DNA of 64,000 bases from Duganella alba (GTDB lineage Bacteria; Pseudomonadota; Gammaproteobacteria; Burkholderiales; Burkholderiaceae_D): NCBI RefSeq assembly GCF_009674495.1, contig NZ_WKJN01000005.1, positions 124,001 through 188,000 of the forward strand, written 5' to 3'. The notes under the pieces are model-generated. The model saw nothing but the letters and a program-made list of their open reading frames with translations, was not told where the DNA came from and searched no databases. Shown piece by piece: positions 55,653 to 64,000 of this stretch; position 1 is the first letter of the stretch; each line of letters starts with the position of its first letter. The position numbers and the translations under genes were made by a program.

Positions 55653-58600
55653 ATGACCGCTTTCCACCACACTTCCCGGCATTTACGCTGCCGCGCCACG
55701 CCGATCGCCATGGCGGTGGGCGCCGCGCTGCTGACGCTGAGCGCGCAGGCCCAGACCACCGCGCCAGCCACGCCGGACCCGAAGGCCGACGCTGACAAGG
55801 TCGTCGTCGTCACCGGCTACCGCTACGCGATCGAGAAAAGCCTCGACCAGAAGCGCGACGCCAATTCGATCGTCGAAGTGGTCACCGCCGAAGACATCGG
55901 CAAATTCCCCGACAAGAACGTGGCCGACGCACTGCAGCGCGTGCCGGGCGTGATCATCGACCGCAGCGGCGGCGAGGGCAAGAACGTCAGCGTGCGCGGC
56001 CTGTCGTCGGAACTGACGCTGACCGAACTGAACGGCAACTACATCGCCACCGCCGAGTCCAACGGCGACCCGACGCGCTCGTTCAACTACACGCTGATGC
56101 CGTCCAATATGCTGGGCAGCGCCGAGCTGTTCAAGACGCCGGAAGCGCGCATCGACGAAGGCGGCATCGGCGGCACCGTGATCCTGCACACCCGTCGTCC
56201 GCTGGACGTCAAGTCCGGCAGCGGCTTCGTGTCGGCCGAAGGCACCTGGGCCGACACCACCAAGAAAACCGATGGCCAGTTCTCCGGCCAGTACGCCTGG
56301 CACGACGAGCAGAACCGCTTCGGCGTGCTGGTCGGCTACACGCAGCAGAAGCGCACCACGCGCACCATGGGCGCCAGCACCGAAGACTGGAAGTGGTACA
56401 GCGACGACAACACCGCGCATCCGGCCACCGACGTCAACGGCAAGCCATCCAAGATGAACAGCTACTGGTGGGGCGAGTCGGGCTTCTACGACCAGAGCGG
56501 CAAGTACTACACCAACTTCATGATGCCGACCTCGGTCAACTTCGACGTCAAGACCGAGGAACGCGAGCGCAAGGGCGGCCAGGTGACGCTGCAATTCAAG
56601 CCGGTGCGCAACTTGACGCTGACGGGTAACTACTTCCGCTTCGACCTGTCGCAGGACTCGCAGACCAACACGCTGAAGATCCCCGAGTGGAATCTGGCGC
56701 GCTACAACGGCGACGGCAACTGGGCCGGCGGCCGCATGCTCGATGGCCTGACCTTCGACAAGAGCGGCACCATCGTCACCGGCGCGCAATACAGCGCCCA
56801 CGCCGGCAAGACCTACTACTGCAGCGAAGCCGGGGCGGCCGCAGGCGGCCAGAAACCAGGCGGCTGGGGTCCGGACGATTGCACCATCCCGACGCCGCAG
56901 ATCACCGGCAGCTACAACCGCGAGAAAGCGCTGTCGCAGACCGCCGACATCGAAGCCGAATGGCGCGGCCAGTCGGTGGACGCCACCTTCAAGGCCGGCC
57001 GCACCTGGGCCGCCGGCGGTCCGGAACTGCAATTCACCATGCCGATCAAGCCGCGCGTGCAAAATGCCGACGGCAGCTGGACCCTGGGCAACTACGCCAG
57101 CGCGTGGAGCCTGAACGGCACGCCGACCATGACCTTCTCGCCGGAACTGATGTCCAACCTGCAAAAAGGCATCGGCGAGATCGACCTCGGCTCGACCCAG
57201 TCGTCGTGGACCCGCAACAGCACCGAGCAGAAATACGCCCAGGCGGACGCCACCTGGCACACCGACAAGGGCTGGCTTGATTCCATCATGTTCGGCGGCA
57301 AATACCGTGACGGCGGCACCCACCGCAGCACCGGCAACAACTACTGGGCGTGCAAGGGCACCGATCCGTCCAACTACGACAACCGCTACCAGGCCGGTTG
57401 CGATCCGACCGCCAACAAGTTCCAGCCGCAGTTCCTGTACAGCCAGTCGCTGGGCAACCTGGCCGGCGGCATCAACGCCAGCGCCTTCCCGGCGATTAAC
57501 TTCCCGGCCTACGTGTCGTACCTGAACCAGACCTACGGCGCCATGCAGACGCGTAACGAAGACAACTTCGTCTACAACGTCAAGGAGAAAATCGCTTCGG
57601 CTTACATTCAGGCCAACATCAAGGCGGATCGTCTGCGCGGCAACGTTGGTCTGCGCGTGGTGCGCACCAAGCAGCATGCGGATTCCACGGACCAGGTCGA
57701 TAACTACAACGACTACTTCTTCGATGGCGCCGACGGCAATCCGGCGCCTTGCCAGGCGGGTGGCGCGCCAGCGATCGGCGCGCCTTCCGGCTCCGGTTGC
57801 ATCAGCGGTTTCACCACGCTGCCGGACAGCATCGCGCACACCAAGTCCTACGCCGTCAGCTCGCTGGACCGTACCTACAACGACGTCCTGCCGAGCATCA
57901 ATCTGGCCTACGACCTGACCGACACGCTGCTGCTGCGCGCCGCGGCGTCCAAGGTGGTGGCGCGTCCTAGCTACAACGACATCGCCTACCCAGGCGGCCT
58001 GCAGCAATACAGCCAGGAATACGTCAACGACCGCCGTCTGATCGGTGGCGGCGACCAGCAGGGCTGGTACGGTTCGGGCAGCAACAAGGAACTGGAACCG
58101 TACAAGGCCAACCAGTTCGACCTGGGCCTGGAGTGGTACTTCCACCGCGGCTCGGTGCTGGGCGCCGGCCTGTTCCGCAAAAACGTCAGCAACTTCTCGG
58201 TGCCGGTGGTGCTGAATGTGCCGCAGACGGTTGGCGGCCAGACCGTGACGGTGCAGAACTACTCGACCACCGCCGGCGGCCGTAACGGCGTGTCGCAGGG
58301 TATCGAACTGTATGCACAGCACACGCTGGACATGGGGGTCGGCTTCCAGGTCAACTACACCTACAACAAGACCAACCAGGCCGCGATCACGCTGGGCGAT
58401 GGCACCGAACTCGGCAAGTCGCCGCTGGTCGGCAGCGCCAAGAACCAGGGCAACGTGACCGTGTTCTACGAAACCGACACCTTCCTGGCGCGCGCTTCGT
58501 ACAACCGTCGCGGTGTGGTGGTGGACGGCCTGATCAACGGTCTGAACATCTACCGCGATCCGTACAGCCAGGTCGACCTGAACGTGGCCTACAACTACAC

Positions 58601-58745
58601 CAAGCAACTGAGCTTCACCGCTTCGGTGCTGAATGTGACCAAGGAAGAGTCGAGCTCGCATCTGGGCAACGACACCAAGAACCGCTTCTATTCCAACAGC
58701 TACGCCGGCCGCATCGCGTACTTTGGCGCGAACTACAAGTTCTAA
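55653..58745 (+). CDS. TonB-dependent receptor for glycan uptake
   Basis: Outer-membrane transporter of 1030 residues. A signal peptide (about 1-34, ending SAQAQ) is followed by the TonB box region VVVTGYRYAIEKSLDQKRDA, a plug domain with NVADALQRVPGVIIDR and RGLSSELTLTELNG, and a 22-strand barrel ending in the aromatic FGANYKF. Of the TonB receptor-Caulobacter type found in carbohydrate loci. Position upstream of mannosidases suggests a mannose-containing oligosaccharide as ligand. AAGGAG precedes the ATG. A partial terminator hairpin separates it from the halogenase. Confidence 0.94.
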   Translation: MTAFHHTSRHLRCRATPIAMAVGAALLTLSAQAQTTAPATPDPKADADKVVVVTGYRYAIEKSLDQKRDANSIVEVVTAEDIGKFPDKNVADALQRVPGVIIDRSGGEGKNVSVRGLSSELTLTELNGNYIATAESNGDPTRSFNYTLMPSNMLGSAELFKTPEARIDEGGIGGTVILHTRRPLDVKSGSGFVSAEGTWADTTKKTDGQFSGQYAWHDEQNRFGVLVGYTQQKRTTRTMGASTEDWKWYSDDNTAHPATDVNGKPSKMNSYWWGESGFYDQSGKYYTNFMMPTSVNFDVKTEERERKGGQVTLQFKPVRNLTLTGNYFRFDLSQDSQTNTLKIPEWNLARYNGDGNWAGGRMLDGLTFDKSGTIVTGAQYSAHAGKTYYCSEAGAAAGGQKPGGWGPDDCTIPTPQITGSYNREKALSQTADIEAEWRGQSVDATFKAGRTWAAGGPELQFTMPIKPRVQNADGSWTLGNYASAWSLNGTPTMTFSPELMSNLQKGIGEIDLGSTQSSWTRNSTEQKYAQADATWHTDKGWLDSIMFGGKYRDGGTHRSTGNNYWACKGTDPSNYDNRYQAGCDPTANKFQPQFLYSQSLGNLAGGINASAFPAINFPAYVSYLNQTYGAMQTRNEDNFVYNVKEKIASAYIQANIKADRLRGNVGLRVVRTKQHADSTDQVDNYNDYFFDGADGNPAPCQAGGAPAIGAPSGSGCISGFTTLPDSIAHTKSYAVSSLDRTYNDVLPSINLAYDLTDTLLLRAAASKVVARPSYNDIAYPGGLQQYSQEYVNDRRLIGGGDQQGWYGSGSNKELEPYKANQFDLGLEWYFHRGSVLGAGLFRKNVSNFSVPVVLNVPQTVGGQTVTVQNYSTTAGGRNGVSQGIELYAQHTLDMGVGFQVNYTYNKTNQAAITLGDGTELGKSPLVGSAKNQGNVTVFYETDTFLARASYNRRGVVVDGLINGLNIYRDPYSQVDLNVAYNYTKQLSFTASVLNVTKEESSSHLGNDTKNRFYSNSYAGRIAYFGANYKF

Positions 58746-58788
58746 GCTCCGATCCTTCCCCGTCCCGCCGGATGGGGAAGTGTCTTTA

Positions 58789-58824
58789 ACGGCTTTGCCT
58801 CCCTCCCGGCAAAGCCGTCTTCTT
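58789..58824 (+). terminator. Hairpin after the TonB receptor gene (partial terminator)
   Basis: An 11-base-pair stem ACGGCTTTGCC/GGCAAAGCCGT (58789-58799, 58808-58818) with an eight-base pyrimidine loop is followed by CTTCTTT. The U tract is interrupted, so some read-through into the halogenase and mannosidase genes is likely, giving a receptor-rich transcript. Confidence 0.7.
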
Positions 58825-58835
58825 TGGGCGCCCGT

Positions 58836-60356
58836 ATGACTACGAACAACCGCATCAACAGCATTACCATCGTCGGCGGCGGCAGCGCCGGCTGGATGGC
58901 CGCCACGGCGCTTGCCACCTATCTGGGCAAGGGCGCCAGCATCCGCCTGATCGAATCCGAAGAGATCGGCATCGTCGGCGTCGGCGAGGCCAGCGTGCCG
59001 CACATCCGCCTGTTCAACGGCCAATGGCTGGGCATCGACGAGGCCGAATTCGTCAAGCGCACGCAGGGCACGATCAAGCTCGGCATTCAATTCAACGACT
59101 GGGGCCGCATCGGCGACAGTTATATCCACGGCTTCGGCGCCATCGGTCGCGCGATGGGGCCGCTGCCGTTCCACCAGTTCTGGCTTAAGCTGTTCCAGTC
59201 CGGCCGCGCCGCGCCGATCGGCGCCTACACGCCGCAGACGGTGATGGCGCCGCAGGGCAAGTTCGCGCCGCGCGACCATAATGCCGCGCCGGGTACGCCA
59301 TTGGCCGACATCGCCTACGCCTACCATTTCGACGCCACCTTGTATGCGCGCTATCTGCGCGAGCTGGCCGAGCAGCGCGGCGTGCAGCGCATCGAAGGCA
59401 AGATCGTCGGCGTCCAGCAGCGCGCCGAGGACGGCCATATCGAATCGCTGACGCTGGAAAGCGGCCAGGTGGTGGACGGCGAACTGTTCATCGATTGCTC
59501 CGGCTTCCGCGGCCTGCTGATCGAACAGACGCTGAAGACCGGCTATGTCGACTGGTCGCACTGGCTGCCGTGCGACAGCGCGCTGGCGGTGCCGAGCGCC
59601 AGCGTCGATCCGATCACGCCGTACACCCGCGCCAGCGCGCAGAAGGCGGGCTGGCAGTGGCGCATCCCGCTGCAACACCGCATCGGCAATGGCTATGTCT
59701 ATTCCAGCAAATACATCAGCGACGATGAAGCCGCCGCGACATTGCTGGCCAATCTCGACAGCGAGGCGCTGGGCGAACCGCGCCAGTTGCGCTTTACAAC
59801 CGGCATGCGCCGCAAGTTCTGGAACAAGAACGTGGTGGCGCTGGGCCTGGCCAGCGGCTTCCTGGAACCGCTGGAATCGACCAGCATCTACCTGGCGCAA
59901 TCGGGCATCACGCGCCTGTTGAGCATGTTCCCGCAGCGCGATTTCAATCCGCTGCTGATGGAGCGCTACAACCAGGAGTCCGCCTTCGAATACGAGCGCG
60001 TGCGCGATTTCCTGATCCTGCATTACAACGCGACCGAACGCAACGACACGCCGTTCTGGGACTACTGCCGCACCATGTCGATTCCGGACAGCCTGCGCGA
60101 AGCGGTCGACCTGTTCCGCGCCGATGGCCGCTACTTCCGCAACGGTGACGATTTCTTTGCGCTGCCCAGCTGGGTGCAGGTGATGCTGGGGCAGGGCATT
60201 GTGCCGCAAAGCTACCATCCCATCGTCGATGAAATGCCCGAGGCCAAAATCATCGAGCAGGTCGAGGGCATGGAGCGCATGCTGGCCCACGCCGTCGCCG
60301 CCATGCCGACGCATCAGGAATGGATCAACCGCTACTGGAAGGCGCCGGCGCCATGA
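58836..60356 (+). CDS. Flavin-dependent tryptophan halogenase family protein
   Basis: A 506-residue FAD-binding protein of the PrnA/RebH family. It has the dinucleotide motif GGGSAGW near residue 15, GIVGVGEASVPHIR, a lysine in GTIKLGIQF corresponding to the catalytic Lys79 of PrnA, the family motif WQWRIP (WxWxIP) and EPLESTSIYL corresponding to the region of Glu346. The halogenation residues are thus retained. ATG 58836 is chosen over a TTG at 58824. It overlaps the mannosidase gene by four bases. Substrate is unknown; a glycan-linked or self-modifying role in such loci has not been shown. Confidence 0.92.
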   Translation: MTTNNRINSITIVGGGSAGWMAATALATYLGKGASIRLIESEEIGIVGVGEASVPHIRLFNGQWLGIDEAEFVKRTQGTIKLGIQFNDWGRIGDSYIHGFGAIGRAMGPLPFHQFWLKLFQSGRAAPIGAYTPQTVMAPQGKFAPRDHNAAPGTPLADIAYAYHFDATLYARYLRELAEQRGVQRIEGKIVGVQQRAEDGHIESLTLESGQVVDGELFIDCSGFRGLLIEQTLKTGYVDWSHWLPCDSALAVPSASVDPITPYTRASAQKAGWQWRIPLQHRIGNGYVYSSKYISDDEAAATLLANLDSEALGEPRQLRFTTGMRRKFWNKNVVALGLASGFLEPLESTSIYLAQSGITRLLSMFPQRDFNPLLMERYNQESAFEYERVRDFLILHYNATERNDTPFWDYCRTMSIPDSLREAVDLFRADGRYFRNGDDFFALPSWVQVMLGQGIVPQSYHPIVDEMPEAKIIEQVEGMERMLAHAVAAMPTHQEWINRYWKAPAP

Positions 60357-62989
60357 GCACGCCTTTGCTGACACGCGCCCCGAAGTGGTTGCGGCTGATG
60401 CTCGGCCTGTGCCTGGCCATCGCCGTTGGCACAGCCGCTGCGGCGCCGGACCAGCTGGTTATCGACCAGGGCTGGACCTTCCGCCTGCTGCCCGGCAATA
60501 CGCAACTGGCCGCGCATCCGCAGGCCGCCTCGTGGCGCGCGGCGAAGGTGCCGGGCACCGTGCATACCGACCTGTTCGCCAACAAGCTGATACCCGATCC
60601 TTACGTCGGTGCGGCCGAAGCCGGCCTGCAATGGATAGGCCTGGCCGACTGGGAATACCGCACGCGCTTCGACGCACCGGCCACGGCGCTGAAAAACGCC
60701 CGCAGCGATCTGGTGTTCGACGGCCTGGATACCTTTGCGGAAGTGTGGCTCAACGGCAGCCAGCTGCTGGCCGCCGACAACGCCTTCCGCACCTGGCGTG
60801 TGCCGGTGCAGGGCAAGCTGCGCGCCAAGGGCAATGAGCTGCGCATCGTGCTGCGCTCCCCGATCGCCAAGCTGCTGCCGCAGGTACAGGCCATGCCGCT
60901 CAAGCTGGCTGGCAACTATCCGTCGCCCTACGGCGATGAGCCGAAGGATGCGATGACCGGCAACTTCGCCCGCAAGCCCGGTTACCACTACGGCTGGGAC
61001 TGGGGACCGCGCTACGTCACCGCCGGCATCTGGAAACCGGTCGTGCTGCAAAGCTGGGCCGCGCTGCGCATCGATAACCTGCAACTGCGCCAGGACCACG
61101 TGGATGAAGCGCGCGCCGACATCGCCGCCATCGTCTCGGCCGACGTGGTGCGTGACGGTGAATTCGATCTGCGCCTGTGGCAGACGGCGCCGGACGGCAA
61201 GCGCACGCTGGCCGCACAACAGCGGACCGCCTTGCATGCCGGCGACAACCGCATCGAACTGCCGCTGCACATCGACCATCCGCAACGCTGGTTCCCGAAC
61301 GGCTACGGCGCGCAGCCGCTGTACCGCTACGAGCTGGAACTCGGCGAAGCCAAGGCCAGCGCGCGTACCGGCCTGCGCAGTATCGAACTGCGCCGCGAAC
61401 CGGACGACAAGGGCCGCAGCTTTTATTTCGCGGTGAATGGCATTCCGGTGTTCGCCAAGGGCGCCAACACTATTCCCTTCGATATGTTCCAGCCGCGCGT
61501 GACCAAGGCGCAGCTGCGCCGCGTGCTGCAATCGGCGCGTGACGCCAATATGAACTTCCTGCGCAGCTGGGGCGGCGGCTATTACGAGAGCGACGATTTC
61601 TTCGACCTGGCCGACGAACTGGGCCTGCTGGTCTGGCAGGACTTCATGTTCGGCGGCGGCATGCCGCCGGCGTATGACGACGCCTTCCGCGCCAACGTGG
61701 TCGCCGAAGCGCGCGACAATGTGCGCCGCCTGCGCAATCACCCAAGCCTGGCGCTCTGGTGCGGCAATAACGAGGAGGAAATCGCCTGGAAATACTGGGG
61801 ACCGGGCCAGGAGCTGACCAAGGCCTATCCGGCCTTCGGCGACAAGGTCTGGAAAGGCTACGTCCAGCTGTTCGGCGTCGACCTGCGCAAGGTGGTGGCG
61901 GAAGAGGGCGGCGGCATCGCCTACTGGGCCAGCTCGCCGAGCGACGATCTGGCCGAAGTCGCCAACACGCCGGCCAGCGGCGACATGCATTACTGGGAAG
62001 TGTGGGGCAATCCTGCGCATCCGCCGTCCAAGTACCTGGAGATCACGCCGCGCTTCATGTCCGAATACGGCTTGCAGGCCTGGCCCGTGCAACGCACCAT
62101 CGATGCCTTCGCCAAGCGCGGCGAGCAGGGTATCGCCACGCCGGTGATCGAGGCGCACCAGAAATTCCTGGCCGGTAAAGGTAACGAACGGCTGATGAAA
62201 TACGTGGATTACGAGTTCGGCGAAACCAGGGACTTCGCTTCCTTCGTCTACCTGAGCCAGGCCGCGCAGGCCGAGGGCATCGAACTGGCGGCGCTACACC
62301 ATCGCGCCAGCCGGCCGTTCACCATGGGTTCGCTGTACTGGCAGCTGAACGATGTGTGGCCGGGCGCCTCCTGGTCCAGCGTGGACTGGTTCGGCCGCTG
62401 GAAAGCCTTGCAATTCCATGCACGCCGCTTCTACGCGCCGGTGGCGGTGGCCGCGTTGCGCACACCGCAAGGCAATACCTCGCTCAACCTGCTCAACGAC
62501 CGCACGCACGCCGTGCGCGGCGAACTGCGCCTGCGCTTGCTGAGCCTCGACGGCAAGCTGCTGCGCGACGAACGTAAGCAGGTCGAGCTGGCGTCGCTGT
62601 CGTCAACCCGGCTGGCCGATTACACCGACGCTGCCTTGCTGGGCGACGCCGATCCGGCATCCACCGTCGCCGTGTTCGACCTGCAAGCCGAAGGCGAACC
62701 GGCATCGCGCGGCACGGTATATTTCAAGCCAGCCAAGGAGATGCACTGGCCGGACGCCGGCCTGCGCGCGCAACTGCGCGCCGACGGCAAGGGCTACACG
62801 CTCGACCTGAGCGCCTCAAAATTCGCGCGCGCCGTATGGATCGATTTCGGCGACGCCGACGCCGATGTTTCTGACAATGCATTGACACTGCTGCCGGGTG
62901 AAAGCGTGTCGCTGCATGTTTCATCCAAGGCCAGCCTGGCGACGCTGCGCAAGGTATTGCGCGTGCGTTCACTGGCCGACGACCACTAA
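60353..62989 (+). CDS. Exported GH2 beta-mannosidase
   Basis: Releases non-reducing beta-mannose residues, for example from the core of N-glycans or from manno-oligosaccharides. The 878-residue product has a signal peptide (about 1-30, ending GTAAAA), a GH2 sugar-binding N-domain, an immunoglobulin-like domain and a TIM barrel with the acid/base in CGNNEEE (E474) and the probable nucleophile in FMSEYGLQAWP (E571). The start at 60353 overlaps the halogenase stop (ATGA); an earlier TTG would extend into that gene. Confidence 0.95.
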   Translation: MSTPLLTRAPKWLRLMLGLCLAIAVGTAAAAPDQLVIDQGWTFRLLPGNTQLAAHPQAASWRAAKVPGTVHTDLFANKLIPDPYVGAAEAGLQWIGLADWEYRTRFDAPATALKNARSDLVFDGLDTFAEVWLNGSQLLAADNAFRTWRVPVQGKLRAKGNELRIVLRSPIAKLLPQVQAMPLKLAGNYPSPYGDEPKDAMTGNFARKPGYHYGWDWGPRYVTAGIWKPVVLQSWAALRIDNLQLRQDHVDEARADIAAIVSADVVRDGEFDLRLWQTAPDGKRTLAAQQRTALHAGDNRIELPLHIDHPQRWFPNGYGAQPLYRYELELGEAKASARTGLRSIELRREPDDKGRSFYFAVNGIPVFAKGANTIPFDMFQPRVTKAQLRRVLQSARDANMNFLRSWGGGYYESDDFFDLADELGLLVWQDFMFGGGMPPAYDDAFRANVVAEARDNVRRLRNHPSLALWCGNNEEEIAWKYWGPGQELTKAYPAFGDKVWKGYVQLFGVDLRKVVAEEGGGIAYWASSPSDDLAEVANTPASGDMHYWEVWGNPAHPPSKYLEITPRFMSEYGLQAWPVQRTIDAFAKRGEQGIATPVIEAHQKFLAGKGNERLMKYVDYEFGETRDFASFVYLSQAAQAEGIELAALHHRASRPFTMGSLYWQLNDVWPGASWSSVDWFGRWKALQFHARRFYAPVAVAALRTPQGNTSLNLLNDRTHAVRGELRLRLLSLDGKLLRDERKQVELASLSSTRLADYTDAALLGDADPASTVAVFDLQAEGEPASRGTVYFKPAKEMHWPDAGLRAQLRADGKGYTLDLSASKFARAVWIDFGDADADVSDNALTLLPGESVSLHVSSKASLATLRKVLRVRSLADDH

Positions 62990-63006
62990 AAAAAGGAGAT
63001 AGCTTC

Positions 63007-64000
63007 ATGTCCGTATTCCCCATCCCGTCTCGTGTGGCAGCCTGCACGCTGCTGGCCGCGCTGACGCTGCCCGCCGTCGCGGCCACGCCAGTGCCAGCCA
63101 ACACGACACCGGTCAATACCTTCATCGGCACCCAGGATGAAGGCAACACCTTCCCCGGCGCCTCCGCCCCATTCGGCATGATCCAGGTCGGCCCGACCGG
63201 CGAGCACTACGCCGGCTGGCGCTATAGCGACAGCCATATTCGCGGCTTCGGCCACTCCTACCTGTCCGGCGCCGGCTGCTGGGAGCAGGGCGGTCAGCTG
63301 CAAGTGCTGCCGGTCACCGGCAAGATCGGACCGGGCGGCGATTTCGATACCGCCAAGCCAGGCAGCTTCGATTACAAAAAATACGCCGCCGAGTATAGCC
63401 ACGACGGCGAAGTCGGCCAGGCCGGCTACTACAAGGTGCAGCTGACCAGCTACGGCGGCATCACCGCCGAGGCCACCGCGCTGACCCGCGCCGCCGCCGA
63501 GCGCTACACCTTTGCCGCCAACGCCACCAGCGGCAACGTGCTGCTGAATCTGGGCCAGGCCAACGAACGCCATTCCGTGATCGGCAGCGAAGTGACCGTG
63601 GTGGACGACCGCAGCGTCGAAGGCCAGATCACCACCAAGAGCTTCTGCGGCGGCGCCCAGTACACCACATGGTTCCGCATCACCTTCGACCAGCCATTCA
63701 CCACGCACGGCATCTGGGATGATCGCGGCGGCTGGGCGGGCGCCAAAGGCCCGAGCCAGCAGGGCGAAGCCCGTCCGCACGGCGTCTGGCTGACCTTCGA
63801 CCTCAAGTCCGGCAAGGCGGTAACCGCCGTCAGCGCCATCTCGCACGTCGACATCGAAGGCGCGCGCGCCAACCTGAAAGCCGAAGGCATGGCCAACGGC
63901 CGTCCGATGGGCTTTGACGCCATGCGCACGCAGGCGCAATCGGTCTGGCAGCGTGAACTGAACAGCGTGCGCATCCAGGGCGGCAGTAACGACGACCGCA
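63007..64000 (+). CDS. Exported GH92 alpha-mannosidase, 5' part
   Basis: Calcium-dependent exo-alpha-mannosidase. The visible 331 residues have a signal peptide (about 1-26) and the GH92 N-terminal domain: VNTFIGTQDEGNTFPGASAPFGMIQ, the FGHSYLSGAGC segment and a beta-rich body. The gene runs off the window, so the catalytic (alpha/alpha)6 domain with its acid and base is not seen. AAGGAGAT precedes the ATG, 17 bases after the beta-mannosidase stop. With the GH2 enzyme it would remove both alpha- and beta-linked mannose. Confidence 0.94.
   Translation, partial: MSVFPIPSRVAACTLLAALTLPAVAATPVPANTTPVNTFIGTQDEGNTFPGASAPFGMIQVGPTGEHYAGWRYSDSHIRGFGHSYLSGAGCWEQGGQLQVLPVTGKIGPGGDFDTAKPGSFDYKKYAAEYSHDGEVGQAGYYKVQLTSYGGITAEATALTRAAAERYTFAANATSGNVLLNLGQANERHSVIGSEVTVVDDRSVEGQITTKSFCGGAQYTTWFRITFDQPFTTHGIWDDRGGWAGAKGPSQQGEARPHGVWLTFDLKSGKAVTAVSAISHVDIEGARANLKAEGMANGRPMGFDAMRTQAQSVWQRELNSVRIQGGSNDDR

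Noticed and set aside
55683..60374. A 1563-codon open frame on the minus strand opposite the TonB receptor and halogenase genes
   Set aside because: It is a by-product of GC-rich codon use in the sense genes, spans two unrelated genes and their terminator hairpin, and its translation is low-complexity without domains.

Overview
The window is GC-rich, densely packed bacterial chromosome, most probably from a betaproteobacterium of the Oxalobacteraceae (Duganella/Massilia-like). This is an inference from the gene families: a T6SS with a lipoprotein-tssB-tssC-hcp block, a complete iscRSUA-hscBA-fdx-iscX operon, an ECF sigma/DUF3619/DUF3106/RDD operon, and a TonB receptor/flavin halogenase/mannosidase locus. 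No rRNA, tRNA, CRISPR array or intact insertion sequence was seen.

Layout. 1-15493: most of a type VI secretion cluster (tssM, tagF, an OmpA/BON protein; tssJ-tssK-tssL on the other strand; a TPR lipoprotein, tssB, tssC, hcp, tssE, tssH, tssA). tssF, tssG and tssI are not here. 15596-17942: a chemoreceptor with a C-terminal CheR-tether-like pentapeptide and a DTW-domain tRNA-modifying enzyme. 17926-23230 (minus): a three-gene cassette of DUF2760 and two unusual Hsp70 proteins. 23380-25731: a radical SAM gene under a near-perfect LexA box, a ChaC-like cyclotransferase and an azoreductase. 25831-29026: a LysR regulator divergent from a VOC/fumarylacetoacetase/maleylacetoacetate isomerase operon. 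29141-32334: a glucoamylase-family protein, an S41 peptidase and a UNG-like protein lacking the catalytic Asp.

32373-40591: an IscR-type operator and the whole isc operon, continuing without a gap into a methyltransferase, threonine aldolase and a pseudouridine synthase. 40592-44971 (minus): prolyl oligopeptidase, then the ECF sigma operon. 44972-48765: a long, apparently structured leader, ilvB-ilvH-ilvC and a clear intrinsic terminator.

48854-54406 is an accessory island, largely AT-rich and unlike its surroundings. It holds an ankyrin-type secreted protein, a HEPN-like ORF that looks frameshifted, two orphan small proteins, a 738-residue protein with ten Sel1 repeats fused to DUF2971, and a BrnT/BrnA toxin-antitoxin pair. 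54524-64000 is a mannose-glycan utilisation locus (CBM9-like protein, TonB-dependent receptor, flavin-dependent halogenase, GH2 beta-mannosidase, GH92 alpha-mannosidase, the last cut by the window end). Two of its promoters carry the same palindrome, GTTTAGT-N7-ACTAAA(C), centred near -69, which suggests one dedicated regulator.

The best candidates for undescribed biology are the palindrome-defined glycan regulon with its embedded halogenase, the Sel1-DUF2971 protein in the island, the ilv leader, the SOS-controlled radical SAM gene, and the UNG-like protein with an altered active site. All functions are read from sequence alone; no database search was possible.
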